NCBI GenBank assembly: GCA_964567485.1
Contig: CAZMMX010000017.1
Span: forward strand, 1-64,000
DNA length: 64,000 bases
From: UBA1413 sp964567485
GTDB taxonomy: Bacteria; Bacteroidota; Bacteroidia; Bacteroidales; Prolixibacteraceae
Direction: 5' to 3'
Shown: positions 53,567-62,386 of the stretch, piece by piece
Layout of the letters: each line of letters begins with the position of its first letter
How positions within the stretch are numbered: the first letter of the stretch is position 1
The notes under the pieces: generated by a model
The model's database searches: none
What the model saw: the letters and a program-made list of their open reading frames with translations, nothing else
Told to the model about the DNA's origin: nothing
Program-made: the position numbers and the translations under genes

Positions 53567-53615
53567 TGCAGGAAGAAAAAGCGGGACAGATCAATTCGTT
53601 AACTTTAAATATACC

Positions 53616-53921
53616 ATGATGAACATCAAGATGAATTCTCTCCATTTTACAGCCGACCAGAGACTGATCGACTTTGTAAACAAGAAAGTATCGAAACTGG
53701 ATACCTTTTTTGAAGGAATCATCGGAGCTGAGGTATCTCTGAAGGTCGAAAAGCCGGAAACAGCCAACAACAAGGTTTCAGAGATCAAGATTGTCCTTCC
53801 TGCTGCGGATGATCTTTTTGCACGAAAGCAGGCCGACACATTTGAGGAAGCTACTGATTTGGCGGTCGATGCCTTACGCAGCCAGCTGAAAAAACACAAG
53901 GAAAAAATACGGAGCAAATAA
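53616..53921 (+). CDS. hpf: Ribosome hibernation-promoting factor (HPF/RaiA family, short form)
   Basis: The 101-residue protein starts MMNIKMNSLHFTADQRL and contains FVNKKVSKLDTFFEG and FARKQADTFEEATDLAVDALRSQLKKHKEK, typical of short HPF/YfiA. It binds the 30S decoding region and promotes 100S or inactive 70S ribosomes in stationary phase. Two adjacent ATGs at 53616 and 53619 are possible starts. TAACTTTA just upstream is a weak promoter match, so expression may be partly independent of rpsU-xerC. Confidence 0.93.
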   Translation: MMNIKMNSLHFTADQRLIDFVNKKVSKLDTFFEGIIGAEVSLKVEKPETANNKVSEIKIVLPAADDLFARKQADTFEEATDLAVDALRSQLKKHKEKIRSK

Positions 53922-53945
53922 ATTTTTCACGAATTTTCGCTTTTT

Positions 53946-53977
53946 TTTGATTCATATTAGATAAAATTCTAACTTTG
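53946..53977 (+). promoter_or_regulatory. Predicted promoter of the tRNA-Gly/tRNA-Thr/tuf unit
   Basis: TTTG at 53946-53949 and TAACTTTG at 53970-53977, spaced 20 bases, match the Bacteroidota consensus fully. It lies 19 bases before tRNA-Gly. Confidence 0.88.
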
Positions 53978-53996
53978 CACGGTTTTTTCAAAACTA

Positions 53997-54069
53997 GCGG
54001 GAGTAGCTCAGTCGATAGAGCATCAGCCTTCCAAGCTGAGGGTCGCGGGTTTGAGTCCCGTTTCCCGCT
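53997..54069 (+). tRNA. tRNA-Gly (anticodon TCC)
   Basis: The sequence folds as a complete cloverleaf: GCGGGAG acceptor, D arm with AGCTCAG, anticodon loop CTTCCAA, T loop TTTGAGT and discriminator T73. The 3' CCA is not encoded. It lies between hpf and tRNA-Thr. Confidence 0.94.
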
Positions 54070-54105
54070 CAACTGAAAATCCGGTTTTCCGGGGATTCAG
54101 GAAAA

Positions 54106-54177
<72 letters not shown>

Positions 54178-54214
54178 CAAATGATTTAGATTAAAAAAGT
54201 TAAAAACTGAAGTT

Positions 54215-55402
54215 ATGGCAAAAGAACATTTTAAAAGGGACAAGGAGCACGTCAATATCGGCACCATTGGTCATGTTGACCATGGGAAGACCACTTTGAC
54301 GGCTGCCATCACCATGGTACTGGCCAAGAAAGGTTTGTCAGAGATCAAATCTTTCGATGCAATCGACAATGCCCCCGAAGAAAAGGAAAGGGGTATTACC
54401 ATCAACACAGCTCACGTTGAATACTCGACCGAGAAGAGGCATTACGCTCACGTCGACTGCCCGGGTCACGCTGACTATGTGAAGAACATGGTAACTGGTG
54501 CCGCCCAGATGGACGGAGCCATTCTTGTTTGCGCCGCTACCGACGGTCCGATGCCTCAGACACGCGAGCACATTCTTCTGGCACGCCAGGTGAATGTTCC
54601 CCGTATTGTTGTTTTCATGAACAAGGTCGACATGGTTGACGATGAAGAATTGCTCGACCTGGTGGAAATGGAACTCCGTGACCTTCTCTCATTCTACAAA
54701 TATGACGGGGACAATTCACCCGTGATCCGTGGATCGGCCCTGGGCGCCATGAACGGCGAACCCCAGTGGGAAGAAAAAGTCATGGAACTGATGGATGCCG
54801 TGGACACTTGGATTCCGCTGCCTCCCCGTGACAAGGACAAACCCTTCCTGATGCCCGTGGAAGACGTCTTCTCGATCACCGGTCGCGGTACCGTGGCTAC
54901 CGGCCGTATCGAAACCGGAGTGGTCCATACCGGCGACGAACTCCAGATTATCGGTCTGGGTGCCGATGGTCGCAAAACCGTATGTACCGGTGTGGAGATG
55001 TTCCGCAAGATCCTTGACGACGGCCAGGCTGGTGACAACGTAGGTCTCCTGCTCCGCGGTGTCGACAAGAAAGAGATCAAACGTGGCCAGATCCTTGCCA
55101 AACCCAATAGCATCAAACCCCATACCCGCTTCAAAGCCGAGATTTACGTGCTGAAAAAAGAAGAAGGTGGTCGTCATACCCCATTCCACAACAAGTACCG
55201 TCCGCAGTTCTACCTGCGTACCCTTGACGTGACCGGCGAAATCCATCTCCCCGAAGGTCGTGAAATGGTGATGCCCGGAGACAACGTCTCCATTGAAGTG
55301 GAACTGATTTACCCCGTGGCTCTCAACACCGGACTGCAGTTCGCCATCCGCGAAGGCGGCCGTACCGTTGGTGCTGGACAGGTCACTGAAATCCTCGTCT
55401 GA
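54215..55402 (+). CDS. tuf: Translation elongation factor Tu
   Basis: The 395-residue GTPase delivers aminoacyl-tRNA to the ribosome. It has P-loop GHVDHGKT (19-26), switch I GITINTAHVEYST, DCPGHADYVKN, NKVD and the complete domains II and III ending in GGRTVGAGQVTEILV. It lies in the classic order tRNA-tuf-secE-nusG-rplK. A strong terminator follows. Confidence 0.98.
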   Translation: MAKEHFKRDKEHVNIGTIGHVDHGKTTLTAAITMVLAKKGLSEIKSFDAIDNAPEEKERGITINTAHVEYSTEKRHYAHVDCPGHADYVKNMVTGAAQMDGAILVCAATDGPMPQTREHILLARQVNVPRIVVFMNKVDMVDDEELLDLVEMELRDLLSFYKYDGDNSPVIRGSALGAMNGEPQWEEKVMELMDAVDTWIPLPPRDKDKPFLMPVEDVFSITGRGTVATGRIETGVVHTGDELQIIGLGADGRKTVCTGVEMFRKILDDGQAGDNVGLLLRGVDKKEIKRGQILAKPNSIKPHTRFKAEIYVLKKEEGGRHTPFHNKYRPQFYLRTLDVTGEIHLPEGREMVMPGDNVSIEVELIYPVALNTGLQFAIREGGRTVGAGQVTEILV

Positions 55403-55432
55403 TTCAGATAATTATACCAGTTATTATAGAGT

Positions 55433-55464
55433 AGTCCCGGACTAATTCAGTCCGGGACTCTTTT
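55433..55464 (+). terminator. Terminator after tuf
   Basis: AGTCCCGGACT and its complement form a perfect 11-base stem with an AATTC loop, followed by CTTTT. It should separate tuf from secE transcription at least partly. Confidence 0.85.
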
Positions 55465-55523
55465 CGGATGTTACTCAGAAGGGAGTAGTGCTCACACAGT
55501 AAGTTCGATCCTTACCATCCGCC
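55464..55523 (+). pseudogene. tRNA-like sequence lacking the anticodon arm (possible trnW remnant)
   Basis: Between tuf and secE lies a sequence that folds like a tRNA but is ~60 bases long. CGGATG (55465-55470) pairs perfectly with CATCCG (55516-55521) as acceptor. ACTC-AGAAGG-GAGT (55473-55486) makes a D arm with GG in the loop, and GTAAG-TTCGATC-CTTAC (55499-55515) is a perfect T arm. The 12 bases between D and T arms (AGTGCTCACACA) cannot form an anticodon arm. tRNA-Trp usually occupies this place in other bacteria, so it may be a decayed or deletion form, or an assembly gap. Confidence 0.65.
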
Positions 55524-55538
55524 CAAAACATTTTCCGT

Positions 55539-55736
55539 ATGTTTACAAAAATCAGAGATTATACAAAGGAGGCCTTTGACGAACTCATGCATAAAGTCAC
55601 CTGGCCTACCTGGAAAGAGCTGCAAAGCAGCGCTTTAGTTGTAATGGTTGCTTCCTTTATTATAGCGCTCGTAATTTTCGTTATGGACCTCTCTTTTGAG
55701 AACATAATGAAGTTTATTTATGGGTTATTTTATTAA
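55539..55736 (+). CDS. secE: Preprotein translocase subunit SecE
   Basis: The 65-residue protein has an N-terminal amphipathic helix with the conserved KVTWPTWKELQSS and one membrane segment (about 31-53). SecE clamps SecY in the translocon. It lies 20 bases before nusG in the usual order. Confidence 0.95.
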   Translation: MFTKIRDYTKEAFDELMHKVTWPTWKELQSSALVVMVASFIIALVIFVMDLSFENIMKFIYGLFY

Positions 55737-55756
55737 TTAATTGCTGAAGACGCACA

Positions 55757-56305
55757 ATGAGCGATTCTGTTAAAAAATGGTATGTCCTTCGGGCGATAGG
55801 CGGAAAGGAGAAGAAGGTGAAGGAGTACGTCGAAAACGAAATTGCCAAAGGTGGTCTTCAGGGATTCGTGACACAGGTTTTGATACCGACCGAGAAGGTT
55901 TATCAGATCAAAAACGGAAAGAAAATCAGCAAGGAAAGAAACTTTTACCCGGGGTATGTCCTTATTGAGGCGGTATTGGCGGGGGAGGTTGCCCATATTT
56001 TGCGCAACGTTCCCAATGTCATCGGCTTCCTTGGAGACACCAAGGGCGGAGATCCCGTGCCGCTGAGGCAGAACGAGGTCAACCGCATCCTGGGAAAAGT
56101 GGACGAACTGGCCGATACCGGCGAAGAATTGAACATTCCTTTCGTGGTTGGTGAAACTGTAAAAGTAATCGACGGACCATTTAACGGCTTCAACGGAACC
56201 ATTGAGGTAATCAATGAGGAGAAGAAAAAGCTGCAGGTGATGGTGAAGATTTTTGGTAGGAAAACTCCTTTGGAACTCAGTTTCATGCAGGTTGAAAAGG
56301 AGTAG
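55757..56305 (+). CDS. nusG: Transcription termination/antitermination factor NusG
   Basis: The 182-residue protein has the NGN domain (KKWYVLRAIGGKEKKVKEYVE, about 6-26, and ERNFYPGYVLIEA) and a KOW domain (VGETVKVIDGPFNGFNGTIEVIN, about 130-152). It binds RNA polymerase and modulates elongation and coupling. The gene order with secE and rplK is standard. Confidence 0.97.
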   Translation: MSDSVKKWYVLRAIGGKEKKVKEYVENEIAKGGLQGFVTQVLIPTEKVYQIKNGKKISKERNFYPGYVLIEAVLAGEVAHILRNVPNVIGFLGDTKGGDPVPLRQNEVNRILGKVDELADTGEELNIPFVVGETVKVIDGPFNGFNGTIEVINEEKKKLQVMVKIFGRKTPLELSFMQVEKE

Positions 56306-56327
56306 GAAAACGCTCTAAAATTTTGCT

Positions 56328-56771
56328 ATGGCGAAAGAAATTGCTGGATTAATCAAATTACAAATCAAGGGTGGTGCTGCAAATCCGTCACCCCCGGTAG
56401 GGCCGGCTTTAGGATCAAAAGGGGTCAATATCATGCAGTTTTGTAAGCTTTTCAATGCCAGGACCCAAGACCAGGCAGGGAAAGTTTTACCTGTGGTGAT
56501 TACTGTCTATGCTGACAAATCGTTTGACTTTATCGTCAAAGAACCCCCGGTGGCCATCCAGCTCCTCGAAGCCTCCAAGGCGAAGAAAGGGTCTGCGGAA
56601 CCGAACCTCAAAAAGATCGCATCCGTCACCTGGGATCAGGTAAGACTGATTGCCGAGTCAAAGATGTCGGACCTGAACTGCTTCACCGTGGAGTCTGCTA
56701 TGAGTATGGTGGCCGGCACTGCCAGAAGTATGGGGATCACCGTTGAAGGAGAATCTCCATTCACTAATTAA
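56328..56771 (+). CDS. rplK: Ribosomal protein uL11
   Basis: The 147-residue protein has the uL11 N-terminus (GLIKLQIKGGAANPSPPVGPALG, residues 7-29) and C-terminal RNA-binding domain (SKMSDLNCFTVESAMSMVAG). It binds the GTPase-associated centre of 23S rRNA. It lies 22 bases after nusG. Confidence 0.97.
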   Translation: MAKEIAGLIKLQIKGGAANPSPPVGPALGSKGVNIMQFCKLFNARTQDQAGKVLPVVITVYADKSFDFIVKEPPVAIQLLEASKAKKGSAEPNLKKIASVTWDQVRLIAESKMSDLNCFTVESAMSMVAGTARSMGITVEGESPFTN

Positions 56772-56785
56772 TTAAATTTTAAACG

Positions 56786-57481
56786 ATGGGCAGAATTACG
56801 AAAAATAAAAAAGCTGCACTTGGGAAAATCGAAAAGGCGAAGGTCTATACCATCGACGAAGCCGCCGCTCTTGTGAAGGAGATTACCTTCACCAAGTTTG
56901 ATGCATCGGTCGATATCGACATCCGCCTTGGGGTAGACCCGAGAAAGGCCAACCAGATGGTTAGAGGCGTAGTTTCGTTACCCCATGGAACTGGAAAAGA
57001 GGTCAGGGTACTGGCAATGGTTACCTCCGATAAAGAGCAGGAAGCCAAAGACGCAGGCGCTGATTATGTAGGTCTCGAAGAGTATATCGAGAAGATCAAA
57101 GGTGGATGGACCGATGTCGATGTGATCATCACCATGCCTCCCGTCATGGGAAAAATCGGTGCTTTGGGAAGAATCCTCGGTCCTCGCGGACTGATGCCTA
57201 ACCCCAAGAGCGGTACCGTAACCATGGACGTGGGAAAGGCCATCCAGGAAGTTAAGCAGGGTAAAATCGACTTCAAGGTCGACAAGTTCGGGATCGTGCA
57301 CACATCTATTGGCAAGGTCTCCTTCTCCCCTGATAAACTGAAGGACAACGCCCGTGAGTTTGTCAATATGATTCTCAAACTCAAGCCTGTTGCCGCCAAA
57401 GGCACCTACATCAAGAGCATCTACCTCTCCAGCACCATGAGCCCTGGTATCCAAGTCGAACCTAAGTCAGTCGCTGACTAA
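56786..57481 (+). CDS. rplA: Ribosomal protein uL1
   Basis: The 231-residue protein contains KFDASVDIDIRLGVDPRKANQMVRG and the signature IGALGRILGPRGLMPNPKSGT (about 126-146). L1 forms the mobile stalk at the E site. It lies 14 bases after rplK and 12 bases before rplJ. Confidence 0.97.
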   Translation: MGRITKNKKAALGKIEKAKVYTIDEAAALVKEITFTKFDASVDIDIRLGVDPRKANQMVRGVVSLPHGTGKEVRVLAMVTSDKEQEAKDAGADYVGLEEYIEKIKGGWTDVDVIITMPPVMGKIGALGRILGPRGLMPNPKSGTVTMDVGKAIQEVKQGKIDFKVDKFGIVHTSIGKVSFSPDKLKDNAREFVNMILKLKPVAAKGTYIKSIYLSSTMSPGIQVEPKSVAD

Positions 57482-57493
57482 AAATGTGTTGTT

Positions 57494-58015
57494 ATGAAGA
57501 GTTCTGAAAAAAAGGTGGTTATCGAAAGTTTAACCGAACAAATTAAGAAATACAACCATTTTTACCTGACTGACATCAGTGGTCTCAATGCTGTAGGTAC
57601 CAGCGAACTGCGAAGAAGATGTTTCAAACAGGATATTAAACTGGTTGTAGTTAAGAATACCCTGATGCGTAAGGCACTGGAGCAATCGGGCAAGGATGCT
57701 TCCGGGCTTTTCGATGTGTTGAAAGGGAGTACGTCGGTCATGTTCAGCGACAGCGGTAATGTTCCCGCAAAACTGATAAAGGAGTTCAGAAAGGTCCACA
57801 AATCGACCCTGCTTAAAGCCGCTTTTGTTGAAGAATCGGTGTATGTAGGCGATGATCAGCTCGAAGCACTGATCAATGTGAAGACAAAGAACGAACTCGT
57901 GGCCGATCTGGTAGCCCTGCTGCAATCACCCATGAAGACGCTCCTTTCACAGTTGCAGTCGGGTGGTATAATTTTACACGGAGTTCTGAAAACTCTGGAA
58001 GAGAAAAATAAATAA
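57494..58015 (+). CDS. rplJ: Ribosomal protein uL10
   Basis: The 173-residue protein has the L10 pattern: KKYNHFYLTDISGLNAV, VVKNTLMRKAL and a C-terminal helix (QSPMKTLLSQLQSGGIILHGV) that anchors L7/L12 dimers. The gap to rplA is only 12 bases, leaving no room for a long L10 leader there. Confidence 0.96.
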   Translation: MKSSEKKVVIESLTEQIKKYNHFYLTDISGLNAVGTSELRRRCFKQDIKLVVVKNTLMRKALEQSGKDASGLFDVLKGSTSVMFSDSGNVPAKLIKEFRKVHKSTLLKAAFVEESVYVGDDQLEALINVKTKNELVADLVALLQSPMKTLLSQLQSGGIILHGVLKTLEEKNK

Positions 58016-58039
58016 TTAATCAATTTTAAAATCAATACA

Positions 58040-58420
58040 ATGGCAGATTTAAAACAGCTTGCAGCGGAGTTAGTGAACTTGACTGTTAAAGAGGTTAACG
58101 AATTGTCCAAGATCCTGAAAGATGAATATGGCATTGAACCTGCTGCAGCAGCAGTGGCCGTTGCCGGTCCTGTGGCCGCCAGCGCTGAAGTTGCTGAAGA
58201 GGCAGCCCAGACTGAATTCGATGTCATCCTCAAGTTCGGTGGTCAGGCAAAACTTCAGGTCGTTAAACTGATAAAAGAGTTGACCGGACTCGGCCTCAAA
58301 GAGTCCAAAGAATTGGTCGACGCAGCCCCCAAGGCAGTCAAGGAAAAAGTTTCCAAGGAAGAAGCTGAATCCCTGAAAGCCCAGCTCGAAGAAGCAGGAG
58401 CAGAAGTTGAAATTAAATAA
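58040..58420 (+). CDS. rplL: Ribosomal protein bL12
   Basis: The 126-residue protein has an N-terminal dimerisation region (LAAELVNLTVKEVNELSKIL), an alanine/valine-rich hinge (about 39-58) and a C-terminal domain with KLIKELTGLGLKESKELVD. It forms the stalk that recruits translation GTPases. An attenuator-like hairpin follows. Confidence 0.97.
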   Translation: MADLKQLAAELVNLTVKEVNELSKILKDEYGIEPAAAAVAVAGPVAASAEVAEEAAQTEFDVILKFGGQAKLQVVKLIKELTGLGLKESKELVDAAPKAVKEKVSKEEAESLKAQLEEAGAEVEIK

Positions 58421-58443
58421 GTGGCGCCTTATTTAAGGTATAT

Positions 58444-58482
58444 GGTTTAGAATCTCGCTCCGGCAAGATTCTAAACCTTTTT
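58444..58482 (+). terminator. Attenuator hairpin between rplL and rpoB
   Basis: GGTTTAGAATCT and its complement form a perfect 12-base stem with a 10-base loop that may fold further, followed by five T. It lies 24 bases after rplL and 37 before rpoB. This arrangement suggests partial termination, setting the ratio of ribosomal protein to polymerase transcripts, as in other bacteria. Confidence 0.85.
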
Positions 58483-58518
58483 GTATTTATATTTTTACTA
58501 TTAAACCAGTATAAATAC

Positions 58519-61500
58519 ATGATTATAAATAAAAAGAACGAGAGGATCAGTTTCTCCTCATCCCAAACAAGGTATGAATATCCTGACTTCCTCGAAGTTC
58601 AGGTGAAGGCATTCCGGGAATTTTTTCAATTAAAGACAACACCCGAGAACCGGAAAAATGAAGGCCTTTTTAAGGTTTTCCAGGAGAATTTCCCCATTTC
58701 CGACACACGCAACAATTTTGTTCTCGAGTTCATTGACTACCAGGTCGATCCCCCGCGCTATTCTATCGAGGAGTGCATCGAGAGGGGACTGACTTTCAGT
58801 GTCCCGCTGAAAGCAAAACTGAAGCTTTACTGTACCGATCCCGAACATGAGGATTTCGATACGGTAGTGCAGGATGTTTACCTGGGTACGGTACCCTATA
58901 TGACCGACAAGGGTACTTTCATCATTAACGGTGCTGAAAGAGTGATCGTTTCTCAGCTGCACCGTTCGCCCGGAGTCTTCTTCGGGCAGAGTGTCCACGC
59001 CAACGGAACCAAGCTGTATTCAGCCAGGATAATCCCCTTTAAGGGTTCCTGGATTGAGTTTGCCACGGATATCAACAGTGTGATGTATGCTTACATCGAC
59101 AGGAAGAAAAAACTGCCGGTGACGACCCTGCTCAGGGCTATTGGCTTCGAAAGTGACAAGGACGTTCTGGAGATCTTCGACCTCGCCGACGAAATCAAAG
59201 TATCCAAAACAAGCCTCAAAAAGGTGGTCGGCCGTAAGCTGGCTGCCCGGGTTCTCAAATCGTGGGTCGAAGATTTCGTCGATGAAGACACCGGTGAAGT
59301 GGTCTCCATCGAAAGAAATGAAGTGATCATAGACCGCGAAACGATTCTTACCGACGACCACATCGATGAGATTACCGATGCCGGGACCAAAACCATCCTC
59401 CTCCACAAGGAGGACCAGAATCAGCAGGATTTCGCGATCATCTACAATACACTGCAGAAAGACCCCTGTAATTCGGAGAAAGAGGCCGTTCTTCACATCT
59501 ACCGCCAGCTGCGTAACGCCGAACCGCCTGATGAGGCCACAGCCCGTGATGTCATCGACAAGCTTTTCTTCTCCGATAAGAGGTATGACCTGGGTGATGT
59601 GGGCCGCTACCGGATCAACAAGAAACTGGGACTCAATAGCGACATGGAAACCCGTGTGCTGACCAGGGAAGATATCATCGAGATCATCAAGTACCTTATA
59701 CAGCTGGTTAATTCAAAGACCGATGTCGACGACATTGACCACCTCAGCAACCGTCGCGTGCGTACTGTTGGCGAGCAGATGTTCAGTCAGTTCGGTGTGG
59801 GGTTGGCCCGTATGGCCCGTACCATTCGTGAGCGGATGAATGTCAGGGATAATGAGGTCTTCACACCCATTGACCTGATCAACTCCAAGACCCTTTCTTC
59901 GGTGATCAACTCCTTCTTTGGCACCAATGCCTTGTCGCAATTCATGGACCAGACCAATCCTCTGGCGGAAATGACCCACAAGCGCAGGATGTCGGCACTC
60001 GGTCCCGGGGGGCTCTCCCGTGAACGTGCCGGGTTCGAGGTGCGTGACGTTCACTTCACCCATTACGGACGGCTCTGCCCCATAGAAACTCCCGAAGGTC
60101 CCAATATCGGTCTGATCTCCTCACTCTGTGTTTATGCCAAGATTACCGATCTGGGCTTTATCGCCACTCCTTACCGCAAGGTGGCCAACGGACAGGTAGA
60201 CCTCTCCGATGAGGGGGTGGTTTTCCTGACCGCTGAAGAGGAGGAGAGTACCATCATCGCCCAGGCCAGTGCTCCTCTTGATGCCGATGGATTTTTTGTC
60301 CGTCCCCGGGTGAAAGCCCGTTTTGACGGGGATTATCCCCTGGTCGATAAGGATACGGTACAGCTTATGGACGTAGGTCCCAACCAGATTGCCTCGGTAG
60401 CGGCTTCGTTGATTCCCTTTCTGGAGCATGACGATGCCAACCGTGCACTCATGGGATCCAACATGATGCGTCAGGCCGTGCCGCTGCTCAGACCTGAAGC
60501 CCCCATTGTGGGAACCGGCCTTGAAGGCAGGGCTGCCGCCGACTCGCGCATTCTCATCAAAGCCGAGGGTGACGGCGTAGTCGAGTATGTCGACGCCCGC
60601 CAGATCATCGTGCGCTATGACATGACGGAAGATGACAAATTTGTAAGGTTTGACCCCGAACTGGCCACTTACAACCTTCCCAAATATACCAAAACCAACC
60701 AGGGGACGACTGTGGACCTCAAACCCATCGTGGTGAAAGGCCAGCGGATCAAAACCGGCGATATTCTCACGGAAGGGTATGCCACAGAAAACGGGGAACT
60801 CGCACTTGGACGTAACCTCATGGTGGCCTTCATGCCCTGGCAGGGTTATAACTATGAAGATGCCATCGTGGTCTCGGAGCGGGTAGTCCGCGAAGATGTC
60901 TTCACCTCGGTGCACGTCGACGAGTACAGCCTGGAAGTCCGCGATACCAAAAGGGGCGTCGAGGAGTTTACTTCCGACATTCCCAACGTCAGCGAGGATG
61001 CTACCCGTAACCTCGATGAGAATGGACTGATCCGCATTGGTGCCAACGTCAAACCCGGTGACATCCTGATAGGTAAGATCACCCCCAAGGGTGAATCAGA
61101 TCCCTCGCCCGAGGAAAAACTCTTGCGTGCCATTTTCGGCGACAAGGCTGGTGACGTCAAAGACGCCTCACTAAAGGCTTCTCCCTCCCTGAACGGGGTG
61201 GTTATCGACAAGAAGCTTTTTTCCAGGGTGGCCAAAGAAAAGAAAGGAAAACTGTCCACCAAGCCGCTGCTTGACCAGATCGATGAAAAATTCGATAAGG
61301 AAGTGGCAGCACTGCGTGGTCGTCTCGAGGAGAAACTCTTTGAGCTGGTTTCCGGGAAAACGTCGCAGGGAGTCAAGGATTATTATGGCACCGAAGTGAT
61401 TGTTAAGGGGGTGAAATTCACCCTCAAGCAGCTTCAGGACATCGACTACCTGACGGTTAACCCCTCGAAGTGGACAACCGACAAGGATAAGAACGACTTG

Positions 61501-62331
61501 ATATTCAGGTTGGTGAACAATTTCATCATGAAGTACAAGGAAGCGGAAGCCGTGTCGAGGCGTGAGCGTTTCAATGTGACGATTGGTGATGAACTCCCTG
61601 CCGGCATCATCCAGCTTGCCAAGGTCTATATTGCCAAGAAGCGGAAGCTTCAGATCGGGGACAAGATGGCGGGACGCCATGGCAACAAGGGGATTGTTTC
61701 CCGCGTTGTGCGTTCCGAAGACATGCCTTTCCTGGGCGATGGCACCCCTGTCGATATCGTTCTCAATCCCCTGGGAGTGCCTTCGCGTATGAACCTGGGA
61801 CAGATTTACGAAACGGTGCTGGCGTGGGCAGGAAAAGAACTGGGGGTTAAGTTTGCCACTCCCATCTTTGACGGAGCTTCACTCGATAACATTACCGAAT
61901 ACACCGAAAAGGCGGGAATCCCGAGATATGGGAAAACCGTTCTCTATGATGGTGAAACAGGAGAGCCTTTTGACCAGCCGGCCACGGTGGGCATCATTTA
62001 TATGATGAAACTCGGCCATATGGTCGAGGATAAGATGCATGCCCGTTCCATTGGTCCTTATTCCCTCATTACCCAGCAGCCCCTGGGCGGAAAAGCTCAG
62101 TTCGGGGGTCAGCGGTTCGGGGAAATGGAAGTCTGGGCCCTGGAAGCCTTCGGAGCCTCCCACATCTTGCAGGAGATCCTTACCGTGAAATCTGACGATG
62201 TGATGGGCCGTGCCAAAGCTTATGAATCGATCGTCAAGGGGGAACCCATGCCTCAACCGGGAATTCCCGAATCACTCAACGTCCTTCTGCATGAACTGCG
62301 GGGATTGGGCCTGAGCGTACGTATGGAATAA
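58519..62331 (+). CDS. rpoB: RNA polymerase beta subunit
   Basis: The 1270-residue beta subunit has all major conserved regions, including SQFMDQTNPLAEMTHKRRMS, LGPGGLSRERAGFEVRDVH (near 487-522), KMAGRHGNKGIVS (near 1050) and a C-terminal GGQRFGEMEVWALEAFGA. The rifampicin-region residues D, H and S equivalent to E. coli 516, 526 and 531 are the standard ones. Length fits Bacteroidota RpoB. Confidence 0.98.
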   Translation: MIINKKNERISFSSSQTRYEYPDFLEVQVKAFREFFQLKTTPENRKNEGLFKVFQENFPISDTRNNFVLEFIDYQVDPPRYSIEECIERGLTFSVPLKAKLKLYCTDPEHEDFDTVVQDVYLGTVPYMTDKGTFIINGAERVIVSQLHRSPGVFFGQSVHANGTKLYSARIIPFKGSWIEFATDINSVMYAYIDRKKKLPVTTLLRAIGFESDKDVLEIFDLADEIKVSKTSLKKVVGRKLAARVLKSWVEDFVDEDTGEVVSIERNEVIIDRETILTDDHIDEITDAGTKTILLHKEDQNQQDFAIIYNTLQKDPCNSEKEAVLHIYRQLRNAEPPDEATARDVIDKLFFSDKRYDLGDVGRYRINKKLGLNSDMETRVLTREDIIEIIKYLIQLVNSKTDVDDIDHLSNRRVRTVGEQMFSQFGVGLARMARTIRERMNVRDNEVFTPIDLINSKTLSSVINSFFGTNALSQFMDQTNPLAEMTHKRRMSALGPGGLSRERAGFEVRDVHFTHYGRLCPIETPEGPNIGLISSLCVYAKITDLGFIATPYRKVANGQVDLSDEGVVFLTAEEEESTIIAQASAPLDADGFFVRPRVKARFDGDYPLVDKDTVQLMDVGPNQIASVAASLIPFLEHDDANRALMGSNMMRQAVPLLRPEAPIVGTGLEGRAAADSRILIKAEGDGVVEYVDARQIIVRYDMTEDDKFVRFDPELATYNLPKYTKTNQGTTVDLKPIVVKGQRIKTGDILTEGYATENGELALGRNLMVAFMPWQGYNYEDAIVVSERVVREDVFTSVHVDEYSLEVRDTKRGVEEFTSDIPNVSEDATRNLDENGLIRIGANVKPGDILIGKITPKGESDPSPEEKLLRAIFGDKAGDVKDASLKASPSLNGVVIDKKLFSRVAKEKKGKLSTKPLLDQIDEKFDKEVAALRGRLEEKLFELVSGKTSQGVKDYYGTEVIVKGVKFTLKQLQDIDYLTVNPSKWTTDKDKNDLIFRLVNNFIMKYKEAEAVSRRERFNVTIGDELPAGIIQLAKVYIAKKRKLQIGDKMAGRHGNKGIVSRVVRSEDMPFLGDGTPVDIVLNPLGVPSRMNLGQIYETVLAWAGKELGVKFATPIFDGASLDNITEYTEKAGIPRYGKTVLYDGETGEPFDQPATVGIIYMMKLGHMVEDKMHARSIGPYSLITQQPLGGKAQFGGQRFGEMEVWALEAFGASHILQEILTVKSDDVMGRAKAYESIVKGEPMPQPGIPESLNVLLHELRGLGLSVRME

Positions 62332-62386
62332 TATACAGGACCATCTGTAAGGATGGGTGTTGATTCAACTATAAAGCGTAGTTTGT

